From Acidiferrobacter sp. (GTDB taxonomy: Bacteria; Pseudomonadota; Gammaproteobacteria; Arenicellales; UBA868), in the NCBI GenBank assembly GCA_002694065.1, contig NZKZ01000197.1, positions 1 to 10,959 on the forward strand: 10,959 bases of DNA, given 5' to 3'. Below, piece by piece: positions 1 through 7,123 of this stretch. The notes below the pieces were generated by a model, which searched no databases, had not been told where the DNA came from, and saw nothing but the letters and a program-made list of their open reading frames with translations. Made by a program: the position numbers and the translations under genes. Numbering within the stretch: position 1 is the stretch's first letter; each line of letters starts with the position of its first letter.

Positions 1-2
1 CA

Positions 3-803
3 CGCGACGGCATTTTCGAGTGCCTGCGCCGTCGGCATCACTACGGCACCACAGGCACAAGGTTGTTTCTCGATGTGCGTGCAGACCTGACCACCGACGG
101 GAAGTGTTATCACGATGACCCCAACGTCTTTCCGGATGCGGGTTTTGATACGGTCTCCCAGGTGATGATGGGCGACATCGTTCAGACGGATGACGCTGAG
201 ATCACCTTGGCGCTGGAAGTGTCGGCGCTTTCCCCCATCGAGCGGGTCGAGGTCCGAAATGGACTCGAGGTGGTCGAGACGCTTCGTGGGTTCTCAGAGA
301 AGGAACTCGGAGAGCGCATCCGGGTGGTATGGAGTGGCGCGGAGTATCGGGGCCGGGGTCGTGAAACCAACTGGAAAGGCCGTGCCCGTTTTGACGGGGC
401 GTCTATACAGCGAATGGAAAAGATCAATGCCTGGAATCACGAACGACGCCTTGAGCAGCATGGCCGTGATGTGGTTGCCTTTGACGCGATCACGACTGGC
501 AACTTCGGCGGTTTTGACGTCTGGCTTGAGGATGTCGCTGACGCCAGATTTAGTATCGAGACTAACCTTGGCGCATTGAATGGAGCGCTTTCAGAAATCG
601 GGCTTGAAGAGACGGTGCTGGACGCGGGTGGTCTGGAGCGCAAAATCCGTGTCTTTCGTTTGCCAAAGAGCAATCCCCATCGCACCCTGAGCGCCCAGGT
701 CAAGGTTCCCCTGAAACCCGATAGAGACAATCCTCTCTGGGTGTGTGTGACTACTGAAGACGGCTTTCAGGCCTGGAGCAGTCCGATTTACGCCTTTCGG
801 TAA
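3..803 (+). CDS. DUF3604 family protein, C-terminal part (5' end outside window)
   Basis: Reading frame 3 is open from the first bases of the window to a TAA at 801-803, giving about 266 residues. A TTG at 63 could be read as a start, but the frame upstream of it encodes RDGIFECLRRRHHYGTTG, so the gene clearly begins before the window. That arginine-rich stretch ending in YGTTG, followed by an LFLD strand, is typical of DUF3604 proteins. So are the later patterns WSGAEYRGRGR, TTGNFGGFDVWL, the DAGGLERK-RVFRLP segment and the terminal WSSPIY. Family members are usually about 600-700 residues, so less than half is seen, and any N-terminal signal or catalytic residues are not visible. No biochemical function is firmly established for the family. 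The gene runs towards the minus-strand operon and ends 65 bases from it. The family call rests on remembered motif patterns. Confidence 0.8.
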   Translation, partial: RDGIFECLRRRHHYGTTGTRLFLDVRADLTTDGKCYHDDPNVFPDAGFDTVSQVMMGDIVQTDDAEITLALEVSALSPIERVEVRNGLEVVETLRGFSEKELGERIRVVWSGAEYRGRGRETNWKGRARFDGASIQRMEKINAWNHERRLEQHGRDVVAFDAITTGNFGGFDVWLEDVADARFSIETNLGALNGALSEIGLEETVLDAGGLERKIRVFRLPKSNPHRTLSAQVKVPLKPDRDNPLWVCVTTEDGFQAWSSPIYAFR

Positions 804-811
804 AAGCTATT

Positions 812-846
812 GCCGATGACCAAGCGGGCTCCAAAGCCGCATCGGC
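812..846. terminator. inverted repeat between convergent genes, possible bidirectional terminator
   Basis: A perfect 7-base inverted repeat, GCCGATG (812-818) and CATCGGC (840-846), encloses a smaller GGCT/AGCC hairpin with a CCAA loop (827-838). It lies in the short gap between the stop of the DUF3604 gene and the stop of the M24 hydrolase gene, where a shared terminator is expected. No clear T-run follows on either strand, so it is not a classic intrinsic terminator. Position supports the call more than structure does. Confidence 0.3.
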
Positions 847-868
847 CACGGTTCAACCCCGCGCGCAG

Positions 869-2032
869 TTAATGGATGACAGGAATATCCGGCGGGGCGC
901 GACGGGTCAGATACTCAGCACCGGATTCAGTGATGACGATATTCTCCTCGTGGACCAGTTGACGACCTGGCGCAAAGGTCATTCCGGGTTCAAGCGTCAT
1001 GACCACACCGGGCTCAAGGATATTCTGATCGTCCGGATGTACTGAGGGCCACTCGGTCAGCAGCATGCCCAGTCCATGACCCATTCTGCCGATACTGTTG
1101 CCCAGTGAGCCGAATTCCTCCATTACCCTGGACATCGCAGACCAGACGTCACACATCCGGGCACCTGGCCGCGCAGCCTCAAAGCCGGCATCCAGCGCCT
1201 GATGCACGGCGGTGTTAGCCCGCTGTGCATCATCTGCAACATGGCCGAATCCGAAATTACGATCGAAGTCACAGAAATAACCGTCAAAGACGGTCCCGGT
1301 ATCAATAATCAGGATGTCACCAGATTGGAGCTGACGCTGGGTCGGACCCATGATGATGCTGTCATATCCTCCAGCCCCCGATCCTGCGACCATGAAGGGC
1401 GTGCTGTCGGCGCCCCTTTCCAAAAGATCAATCCGCATGCGGCGGGTGATGTCGATCTCCGAATCGCCAATTCGCGAGTGACCCGGCAAGGCCTCGAAGG
1501 CGTCAGAGGTAATCTGGCAAACCCGCCGGATCTTCTCAATCTCGGCAGGGGATTTGACAAAGCGTTGGCGCAGCAGCATCTCGGCACAGTCCACTACCTC
1601 ATGAGGGATGGCATCGGCCAGTTTTTTGGCATCGCCCGCGGGCATCCGCAATATGCTTTCAGGGCCAAGCGGCATTCCAAGGCGACCATGACGCGTCGGC
1701 AGGTTGCTGATGGTGCTTGCCAGCGCGGAGATGCCGTCATCGGCAGGGCGGGGTGAAGGCCAGGTGTGGATGTCATCTATCCAGGTGGCGGCCATTCCGG
1801 ATTCGCCGATTGTGGGAATTACAGCAATAGGCTTACCCTCTGCCGGCACGATCACGAACCAGGGGCGTGTAGGGCTTTCAAAGAACTGCGAGTGAAATCC
1901 AGTGAAGTAACGGATCTCTGCTTCAGTGGTGACCAACACGGCATCTAGCCTCGCACCATGCATGAGGCGCTGGACGGTCGCGGTCCGCTGCTCAAACTCT
2001 GCTGGCGAAAACCCCCGTTCAATATTTTTCAT
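869..2032 (-). CDS. M24-family metallohydrolase (Xaa-Pro aminopeptidase/creatinase fold)
   Basis: This 387-residue protein has the two-domain M24 layout: a creatinase-like N-terminal domain (about residues 10-150, with TEAEIRYFTGF near 36-46) and a C-terminal pita-bread domain. All five metal ligands of the fold are present: D244 (IIDTG), D255 (CDFDRNF), H319 (GHGLG), E348 (TLEPG) and E363 (HEENIVI). A dinuclear metal hydrolase of C-N bonds is therefore expected. The family covers proline peptidases, creatinase and the ectoine hydrolases DoeA/EutD, so the substrate is open. It is the last gene of the minus-strand operon, 11 bases after the PLP lyase stop, with an AAGG about 9 bases before the ATG. 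The M24-type DMSP lyase DddP is unlikely, because its extra aspartate two residues after the first ligand is absent here. No signal peptide is seen, so it is probably cytoplasmic. Confidence 0.88.
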   Translation of the reverse strand: MKNIERGFSPAEFEQRTATVQRLMHGARLDAVLVTTEAEIRYFTGFHSQFFESPTRPWFVIVPAEGKPIAVIPTIGESGMAATWIDDIHTWPSPRPADDGISALASTISNLPTRHGRLGMPLGPESILRMPAGDAKKLADAIPHEVVDCAEMLLRQRFVKSPAEIEKIRRVCQITSDAFEALPGHSRIGDSEIDITRRMRIDLLERGADSTPFMVAGSGAGGYDSIIMGPTQRQLQSGDILIIDTGTVFDGYFCDFDRNFGFGHVADDAQRANTAVHQALDAGFEAARPGARMCDVWSAMSRVMEEFGSLGNSIGRMGHGLGMLLTEWPSVHPDDQNILEPGVVMTLEPGMTFAPGRQLVHEENIVITESGAEYLTRRAPPDIPVIH

Positions 2033-2043
2033 GATTAACTGCC

Positions 2044-3267
2044 TTAAGCCGCGATCTTTTCTGCGCTCGTGCCCACAAGCGCTTCAAAGACCTCTGGATC
2101 GGTGGCGCCTTCAGTGCCAAATACCAATACACAGCTCTTCGCATCGAGATTCATCTGCTGTGCGAGCGGTTCGTTCTGCATGGCGCCTATCAGACCCGCT
2201 AAACCGGCAATCGCTGATTCGCCAGCGACGACAGGAGAGTCTCCGGATACGCCCGCCGCAAGCATTTGCATCAGTGGCGCAACGGGTGCATCTGAGATCG
2301 TCATGAAGTGACGAGCGCCGGGATGCAGAATCTGCCATCCCAGCAACGAGACTTCCCCGCAGGACAAGCCGGCCATCAGGCTTTCATCCACAATATTCAC
2401 AAGTTGCGGGGTACCTGCGCGTGCGCTTTCATACAAGCAGGCAGCGGGTACCGGCTCAACCACGGTTAAGTGCGGCATTCGGTCGCCATAGCGATGCCAC
2501 AGATCGGCGCCGACCGCTCCGGCGAGACCGCCGCATCCGCCCTGGATAAACACATGGGTGGGGATAGCCCCTTCCGGCAATTGATCCATGGCTTCGGTAG
2601 TCATCAGGGTATAGCCTGCCATTACATCGCGTGGGATCTCCATATACCCGGGATACGAGGTGTCCGAAACGATGTGCCAGCCGTTGGCCTTTGCATCTTG
2701 GTCCGCCTGGCGGACGGAGTCGTCATAGTTGCCCGGCACGCGAACCACCTTTGCGCCGAAGGCTTCCACGGCTTCCTGTCTTCCTTGGCTGACATTCTCA
2801 TGCATGTAGATCATGCACTCACAGCCAAAGCGCTGAGCGCCCCACGCCACGGAGCGGCCGTGATTTCCATCCGTGGCGGTGACCACCGTAATGTTTTTTA
2901 CCCTGTCGGCAAACTGTTGGGAATTAATCGCTTCAAGACTGACTTCGGTATCCGGCATATCGGCATCGAGCGTTTGACGCAGAACATGCTGGACCGCATA
3001 CGCGCCGCCCAGCGCCTTGAAGCTGCCGAGCCCAAAACGGGTGCTTTCATCTTTGTAATAGAGAGCGCCAACACCGATCTCGCCGGCGAGACCCGTCAGC
3101 GAATGCAAAGCGGTGGGTTGATATCCCGCCCATTGCGAGATGGTGTTGCGGGCAAGGTCACAGCGCGCAACGTCTAACACGTCGTTGACACTTTCGGGGC
3201 AGGCGGAGTCCACCAATGCTGCAGCATTCTGATGTGATTGATGGATGGAAATTTCAGGTAACGACAT
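2044..3267 (-). CDS. dpaL: 2,3-diaminopropionate ammonia-lyase (DpaL family, PLP-dependent)
   Basis: DpaL-type enzymes convert 2,3-diaminopropionate to pyruvate and two ammonia molecules through 2-aminoacrylate. They belong to the fold-type II PLP family with threonine dehydratase. This 407-residue protein matches the usual length of about 400. Motifs in order are YKDESTRFGLGSFKALGG with the PLP lysine K84, TATDGNHGRSVAW with D133, SDTSYPGYMEIP with D202, the glycine-rich phosphate loop GGCGGLAG (243-250), and GTEGATD near 385. D133 and D202 are 69 residues apart, as are the catalytic aspartates D120 and D189 of E. coli DpaL, which supports DpaL over plain threonine dehydratase. TGGAG lies about 8 bases before the ATG. 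The gene sits between the glutamine amidotransferase and the M24 hydrolase. Related activities such as hydroxy-amino-acid dehydratase (EutB-like) cannot be excluded. Confidence 0.87.
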   Translation of the reverse strand: MSLPEISIHQSHQNAAALVDSACPESVNDVLDVARCDLARNTISQWAGYQPTALHSLTGLAGEIGVGALYYKDESTRFGLGSFKALGGAYAVQHVLRQTLDADMPDTEVSLEAINSQQFADRVKNITVVTATDGNHGRSVAWGAQRFGCECMIYMHENVSQGRQEAVEAFGAKVVRVPGNYDDSVRQADQDAKANGWHIVSDTSYPGYMEIPRDVMAGYTLMTTEAMDQLPEGAIPTHVFIQGGCGGLAGAVGADLWHRYGDRMPHLTVVEPVPAACLYESARAGTPQLVNIVDESLMAGLSCGEVSLLGWQILHPGARHFMTISDAPVAPLMQMLAAGVSGDSPVVAGESAIAGLAGLIGAMQNEPLAQQMNLDAKSCVLVFGTEGATDPEVFEALVGTSAEKIAA

Positions 3268-3296
3268 GATGGATGCTCCAGCGGGATCGTGAATAT

Positions 3297-4007
3297 TCAG
3301 AGCGCATTATCTGTTCGCGATATAAAAAAATCTCCGAGCAACTTCTCGAACCAGTGCTCGACATTTTTGAGGTGGCTGGCGGCCAGCCGGTCTTGCTCCT
3401 CTCTCGCCTGAACCCCGGGCGCTTGCCAGGGAGCGACGTCCAGTGCCTGCCATCGCCGCAGTATGTCGAGTGTACATTCCGGGTGAAACTGGGTACCAAG
3501 CACGTTGTCCCCGTAGCGAAAAGCCTGGTTTGGAAAAATGTCCCCAGCGGCCAGCAGTTCTGCACCTTCCGGGACTTCAAATCCCCTGCTGTGAAATTGC
3601 ACCGCGAAAAAATTGTCGGGCACAAACTGCCTTTCGTCATCAGTTGCCTTGATCTCGTATAGCCCGAATTCTTGTGCGCCGTCGTCATGCGGTTCGACCG
3701 GGGCACCGAGGACGTGGGCAAGCAGTTGGGAACCCAGACATAGGCCCAGGGTAGGAATATCCTTCCCAAGGCATCGTTCGATCCACTGAGCCTCGTCGCG
3801 CAGATAAGGATATTGATCCATCTGGTCGACGTTGGCAGCGCCTCCCGTGATGACTATCCCGGCGGTATCTTCCTCAACATCCGGCAGGCTTTGCCCGGCG
3901 AACGGCTGACAGCATTCAAGGGAAAAACCGAGTTTGGGAAGAAACGTCGAAGCCAGATCGTCACGAGGTTCATCGTGATGCTCGACCAGAATAATTTTCT
4001 GAGTCAT
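3297..4007 (-). CDS. class I glutamine amidotransferase-like protein
   Basis: This 236-residue protein has the class I (triad) glutamine amidotransferase domain. The nucleophile C90 sits in GLCLGSQ, and the partner pair H175 and E177 in QFHPE. Earlier landmarks are ITGGAANV (53-60), the oxyanion region, and QEFGLYEI (112-119), as in stand-alone GMP-synthase-like amidotransferases. There is no fused synthetase domain and no obvious acceptor-enzyme gene next to it. It may hydrolyse a gamma-glutamyl or other amide in the operon's pathway rather than feed ammonia to a biosynthetic partner; that is inference. The C-terminal 45 residues are charged and probably helical. The start at 4007 has no good Shine-Dalgarno and lies 23 bases after the racemase stop, so translation may depend on coupling. 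DpaL follows after 29 bases. The family call is firm; the role is unknown. Confidence 0.85.
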   Translation of the reverse strand: MTQKIILVEHHDEPRDDLASTFLPKLGFSLECCQPFAGQSLPDVEEDTAGIVITGGAANVDQMDQYPYLRDEAQWIERCLGKDIPTLGLCLGSQLLAHVLGAPVEPHDDGAQEFGLYEIKATDDERQFVPDNFFAVQFHSRGFEVPEGAELLAAGDIFPNQAFRYGDNVLGTQFHPECTLDILRRWQALDVAPWQAPGVQAREEQDRLAASHLKNVEHWFEKLLGDFFISRTDNAL

Positions 4008-4030
4008 TAAGGACGATTTGATGGTTGTGA

Positions 4031-4822
4031 TCAGGCAGGCAGACGGAACAACGCTCCGAAGCCGTCAATGGCTTCGTTGATGCCCGCCAGTCTTAAACTA
4101 TGCCAGATCAGAGCATGATTCGATGACGTGACGGGTTTCCCCAGCGCGGCCTCGATATCGGCGACACAATGCGCCAGTCTTAAACTGGTGCAGGAGACGA
4201 ATACCCCGTCAACTGAGTCATGGTTTCCGATCTGGAGCGCCGCATCGCGCATACTGTCGGCAGAGATTCGCGCAACGGTATTGTCGTTATCCTGATTGAA
4301 TGAACCGAACACCGGTACCTCAAAACCTTTCGATTCGATATAGCTGCGGATGAATTGATTCACTTCGTCTGAATAGGGCGTGAGTACCCCAATACGCTTG
4401 CAGCCGGTCGCCCGGAATGCAGCAAATGCCGCCGTGATGGGTGTTGTGGCTTTCGCTTCCGGGCGGGCGGCATGAATTAATTCGAATACCCGCTCCTCAC
4501 CGATGATCATGGAGGCCGAGGTGCAGCCATAGGCAACGACGTCCAGTGGGATGCCGGGGAGAATCACATCGGTTCTGTCGGTAATGTGTGGTTCCATCGC
4601 CCGCAGGTTTTCAGGGGTAATCGTCGGCGAATTCGGAATCCGCGATTGGTAGATGGCCACCCCCGGCATGTTCACCACGAGTTTGAATTCGTGCTCCACG
4701 CTGTGATCGGTCGCAAGCACCACCAGGCCGATACGGGCCCTTGCTGCGATGCCGTCATCCACCGTGAACGGAATATTCTTGAGATTGATGAAGTTCTGCG
4801 CAGTGTTCGGTTGCATTGCCAT
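4031..4822 (-). CDS. Asp/Glu racemase superfamily protein (EutA / maleate isomerase-like)
   Basis: The 263-residue protein belongs to the two-cysteine Asp/Glu racemase, maleate isomerase and arylmalonate decarboxylase superfamily. The two catalytic cysteines are C100 in AYGCTSAS and C211 in VSCTSLR, each in the expected pseudo-symmetric half. The N-terminal stretch DDGIAARARIGLVVLATD and TITPENLRAMEPHI recall EutA, a protein linked to hydroxyectoine use whose own reaction is poorly known. LTPYSDEVNQ (147-156) and the C-terminal ALIWHSLRLAGI also fit. The likely role is racemisation or isomerisation of a small carboxylate or amino acid, through a cofactor-independent cysteine pair. The ATG overlaps the stop of the upstream dehydrogenase gene by one base (TAATG on the minus strand), which signals translational coupling. 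Whether it is a racemase, isomerase or decarboxylase cannot be settled from sequence. Confidence 0.82.
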   Translation of the reverse strand: MAMQPNTAQNFINLKNIPFTVDDGIAARARIGLVVLATDHSVEHEFKLVVNMPGVAIYQSRIPNSPTITPENLRAMEPHITDRTDVILPGIPLDVVAYGCTSASMIIGEERVFELIHAARPEAKATTPITAAFAAFRATGCKRIGVLTPYSDEVNQFIRSYIESKGFEVPVFGSFNQDNDNTVARISADSMRDAALQIGNHDSVDGVFVSCTSLRLAHCVADIEAALGKPVTSSNHALIWHSLRLAGINEAIDGFGALFRLPA

Positions 4823-6081
4823 TAGTGTTTCCTCGTTGATGCCGGGTCCATCCCGTCCAGAGGGATCTCTGGCGGTTGACCGGCGATCAGGTCAGCCAGA
4901 ATTCGGGCGGATCCACAAGACATGGTCCAGCCCATGTGTCCGTGCCCGGTATTCAGCCAAAGATTGGGCCAGCGAGTTCCGCCAATCAGGGGCAGGCCGG
5001 TCGGCGTCATCGGCCTTAATCCCGCCCAGTAATCCGGTTTATCAAAATTCGCAGCTTGGGGCATGAGGTCTCGCGTCTTTGCCAGCATCACCCGGAAGTC
5101 ACTTGGCTGATGACGGGTACTATAACTCCCGATTTCTGCCGTGGCTGTGATGCGCAGACGATTTCCCATCGGACAGTAGGCCAGCAGATTGTCTTCATCT
5201 ACGCCCCCATAGCGGGGAAGCAGATGTGCATTCTCGGCGGGCAGCGTGACGGAATAACCCTTGACTGGATAGATCGGCAGGGAAAATCCCAACTGACGCG
5301 ACAATATGGGACTGAATACACCCAAAGCCAACACAAAAAGGTCTCCCTCGATTTCACCCCGGGAGGTGGTGACCGCGCTAATCCGATCTTGGGTTTTTGA
5401 AAAGCCGGTGATTTCAGTCTGCATATGAATCGCGGCGCCCCGTTCAGTGCAGCGTGTGGCCAGGGCATCAGTAAAGGCTCGCGCATCGCCGCTTTCATCT
5501 GTCGGGACGAACAGCGCCCCGGCAATCTCATCCCGGGCATCCGCCAGGCCCGGATCCCGCGCAATGACCTGGTCCCTATCGAGGGCCTCAATCTTGATTC
5601 CGGCGCTTGAGAGGATTTCACTTTTGACGGCCGCCGCTTCAAAAGACTGGCTGGAGCGATAGAAGTAGATCAGGCCGCCGGTATTGCGGTCGTAATGAAA
5701 ACCGGTTTCTTGTGCAACCGTGTGCAGTCGCGACTGTGAGTACTGACACAGACGCGTCTTGCGTAGCGTATTGGTGCGAGCGTTGTCAGCGGTGCATTGG
5801 CCGAGAAACTGCACCAGCCAGCGCCATTGCCTGGGATTGACGCTGGGCCGGTAGCGGATGGCCTGATCGTTGCGCCAAAGTGAGCGCAGCATGATACGCG
5901 GGACGCTGGGTGATGCCCATGCAAAAGCGTGACCGGGCGCGATAAGTCCCGCGTTGGCGCGGGACGTGAAATCGGCAGGCGCCTTTGCGCGATCGAGGAC
6001 AGTGACCTCGTGACCGTCGCGAAGGCACTCCCAGGCACTGGTGATCCCGGCGAGGCCCGCCCCCAGAATCACGATGCGCAT
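4822..6081 (-). CDS. D-amino-acid dehydrogenase-like FAD oxidoreductase (DadA family)
   Basis: This 419-residue protein has the DAO/DadA layout. An N-terminal FAD-binding Rossmann motif GAGLAG (7-12) is followed by the acidic D30 at the end of the second strand. SRANAGLIAPGH (40-51) is the typical DadA loop that follows. PVKGYS (272-277) leads into the substrate-domain strands, and GLRPMTPTGLP (354-364) and NTGHGHMGW (377-385) form the C-terminal FAD/substrate site. The family oxidises D-amino acids to imino acids, which hydrolyse to 2-oxo acids and ammonia, and passes electrons to the respiratory chain. The length is close to E. coli DadA (about 432). It lies between a RidA imine hydrolase and a racemase-like gene, consistent with amino-acid oxidation. 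Only AAGG about 13 bases upstream resembles a ribosome site. Amino-acid specificity is unknown, so no dadA symbol is assigned; a secondary-amine oxidase role is also possible. Confidence 0.86.
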   Translation of the reverse strand: MRIVILGAGLAGITSAWECLRDGHEVTVLDRAKAPADFTSRANAGLIAPGHAFAWASPSVPRIMLRSLWRNDQAIRYRPSVNPRQWRWLVQFLGQCTADNARTNTLRKTRLCQYSQSRLHTVAQETGFHYDRNTGGLIYFYRSSQSFEAAAVKSEILSSAGIKIEALDRDQVIARDPGLADARDEIAGALFVPTDESGDARAFTDALATRCTERGAAIHMQTEITGFSKTQDRISAVTTSRGEIEGDLFVLALGVFSPILSRQLGFSLPIYPVKGYSVTLPAENAHLLPRYGGVDEDNLLAYCPMGNRLRITATAEIGSYSTRHQPSDFRVMLAKTRDLMPQAANFDKPDYWAGLRPMTPTGLPLIGGTRWPNLWLNTGHGHMGWTMSCGSARILADLIAGQPPEIPLDGMDPASTRKH

Positions 6082-6096
6082 GGCTAGCGGGGCGCC

Positions 6097-6450
6097 TTAA
6101 TCTAGCGCCGCGATGACTCCGATTTCCACTGTGAACTGAGGTGCCGCCAGTTTGGACTCGACACAGGCTCGCGCCGGTGTGTCGCCTGGAGTGACCCAGG
6201 CATCCCATACTTCATTCATTTCATTGAAGGTGCTCATATCCGACAGCCATATCGTTGCAGAGATAAGTTTGGACTTATCGGTGCCTGCTTCCGAGAGCAA
6301 TGCGTCAATTCGGGAGAGGATATCGCGGGTTTGATCTGCTGCGCTCTCACCGGGCGCCCCAAGCGCCACCTGACCTGCCGTATAGACTGTGTTGCCATGA
6401 ATCACCGCCTGACTCATTCGCTCGCCGACTTGAATTCGTTTTAGTGCCAT
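6097..6450 (-). CDS. RidA-family (YjgF/UK114) imine/enamine deaminase
   Basis: RidA-type proteins hydrolyse reactive enamines and imines, such as 2-aminoacrylate, released by PLP enzymes and amino-acid oxidases. From the ATG at 6450 the protein is 117 residues. It begins ALKRIQVGERMSQAVIHG and continues with VYTAGQVAL and the conserved arginine R94 in TPARACVES. This is a RidA subgroup often found beside DadA-like genes rather than E. coli RidA itself. The frame is open to an earlier ATG at 6495, but those extra 15 residues (rich in S, N and Q) lie outside the conserved fold, so I chose 6450. Neither start has a strong Shine-Dalgarno. It is the first gene of the minus-strand operon, with DadA starting 15 bases after its stop. 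Its presence fits an operon that makes 2-aminoacrylate (DpaL) and imino acids (DadA). Confidence 0.86.
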   Translation of the reverse strand: MALKRIQVGERMSQAVIHGNTVYTAGQVALGAPGESAADQTRDILSRIDALLSEAGTDKSKLISATIWLSDMSTFNEMNEVWDAWVTPGDTPARACVESKLAAPQFTVEIGVIAALD

Positions 6451-6584
6451 AGTGTTCTGTATTGAGTTGTTTTGCGTAAAACTCGAACTTATCATAAATT
6501 GTCTGGCTCAATAGATTCGTCAAATGTTTTTATGAACCTTGGGAATACAGGAAAAACTCTAGCCGCGTTCCTGCGAGAAGCAGC
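6451..6584. promoter_or_regulatory. divergent intergenic region with probable promoters for the RidA operon and the LOG gene
   Basis: This AT-richer stretch separates the divergent RidA and LOG genes, so both promoters should lie here. On the minus strand a TTGACG (6523-6518) matches a sigma-70 -35 box at five of six positions. A TATGAT (6496-6491) matches a -10 box equally well, but the 21-base spacing is too long for a normal promoter, so this is only a candidate. The minus strand between them holds ATTG-N7-CAAT (6512-6498), which could be an operator. No convincing plus-strand -35/-10 pair was found. No regulator gene is visible in the window. Confidence 0.4.
6469..6482. repeat. 14-base inverted repeat in the RidA operon leader
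   Basis: GTTTT (6469-6473) and AAAAC (6478-6482) form a perfect 5-base inverted repeat around a 4-base GCGT spacer, about 20 bases upstream of the chosen RidA start. It lies just downstream of the possible -10 element, a position suited to a repressor site or a weak leader hairpin. In AT-rich sequence so short a repeat can arise by chance. Confidence 0.3.
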
Positions 6585-7121
6585 ATGAATCGCATATGCG
6601 TCTTTTGTGGATCCAGTAATGGTGATCTCGAGGCTTATGCTGAGGGTGCTGCGGCGTTCGGGTCATTGCTGGCACAACGGAACATTGGTCTTGTCTATGG
6701 CGGGGCGTCTGTCGGGTTGATGGGAGCAGTCGCTGATGCGGTGTTGAGAGCAAACGGCGATGTCACGGGCGTGATTCCACAGTCTCTGGTGGATAAGGAG
6801 ATCGCACACCCTTCACTGACGAACATGCACATCGTAGAAACGATGCATGAGCGCAAAGCGTTGATGGCAGATCTGTCAGATGGTTTTGTTGCTCTGCCGG
6901 GCGGAATCGGCACGTTGGAAGAGCTTTTTGAGATGTGGACCTGGGCGCAATTGGACCTGCATGACAAGCCATGCGTTTTGCTGAACATAGCGGGCTACTA
7001 CGATCAGCTTATTGGATTTCTGGACAAGATGACCGACTCAGGTTATCTGAAAGAAGCTAGTCGCTTGCAACTGCAGGTGGCCTATAGTCCTGAAGAGGCC
7101 GTGATCGCCTGTGAGGGATGA
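6585..7121 (+). CDS. LOG-family (TIGR00730) nucleotide 5'-monophosphate phosphoribohydrolase
   Basis: The 178-residue protein carries the LOG/lysine-decarboxylase-like signature. It has VFCGSS (6-11) at the start of a Rossmann-like fold, GGASVGLMG (39-47), MHERK (87-91), and the diagnostic PGGIGTLEE (105-113), which binds phosphoribosyl and supplies the catalytic glutamate. Members cleave the N-glycosidic bond of nucleoside monophosphates, including cytokinin ribotides, giving a free base and ribose 5-phosphate. Older 'lysine decarboxylase' annotations of the family are misleading. The length is normal and the gene looks intact. A GAGAAG lies about 4 bases before the ATG, a rather tight ribosome site. 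It diverges from the RidA operon and is closed off by a terminator candidate at 7124-7159, so it is probably a single-gene unit not tied to either neighbouring pathway. Confidence 0.9.
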   Translation: MNRICVFCGSSNGDLEAYAEGAAAFGSLLAQRNIGLVYGGASVGLMGAVADAVLRANGDVTGVIPQSLVDKEIAHPSLTNMHIVETMHERKALMADLSDGFVALPGGIGTLEELFEMWTWAQLDLHDKPCVLLNIAGYYDQLIGFLDKMTDSGYLKEASRLQLQVAYSPEEAVIACEG

Positions 7122-7123
7122 CG

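Noticed and set aside
869..2032. M24 gene as the DMSP lyase DddP, given the DMSP-lyase-like cupin nearby
   Set aside because: DddP is longer (about 447 residues) and has an extra metal-site aspartate two residues after the first. This protein has the ordinary five-ligand M24 pattern and a different N-terminal domain.
2470..3177. Plus-strand open frame of about 235 codons
   Set aside because: It is antisense to the DpaL gene, whose motifs and spacing are all conserved. The plus-strand product resembles no family.
6451..6495. Upstream ATG at 6495 as the RidA start
   Set aside because: The added 15 residues fall outside the conserved RidA fold, and the stretch overlaps the probable promoter and leader. 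The ATG at 6450 gives the normal family length.
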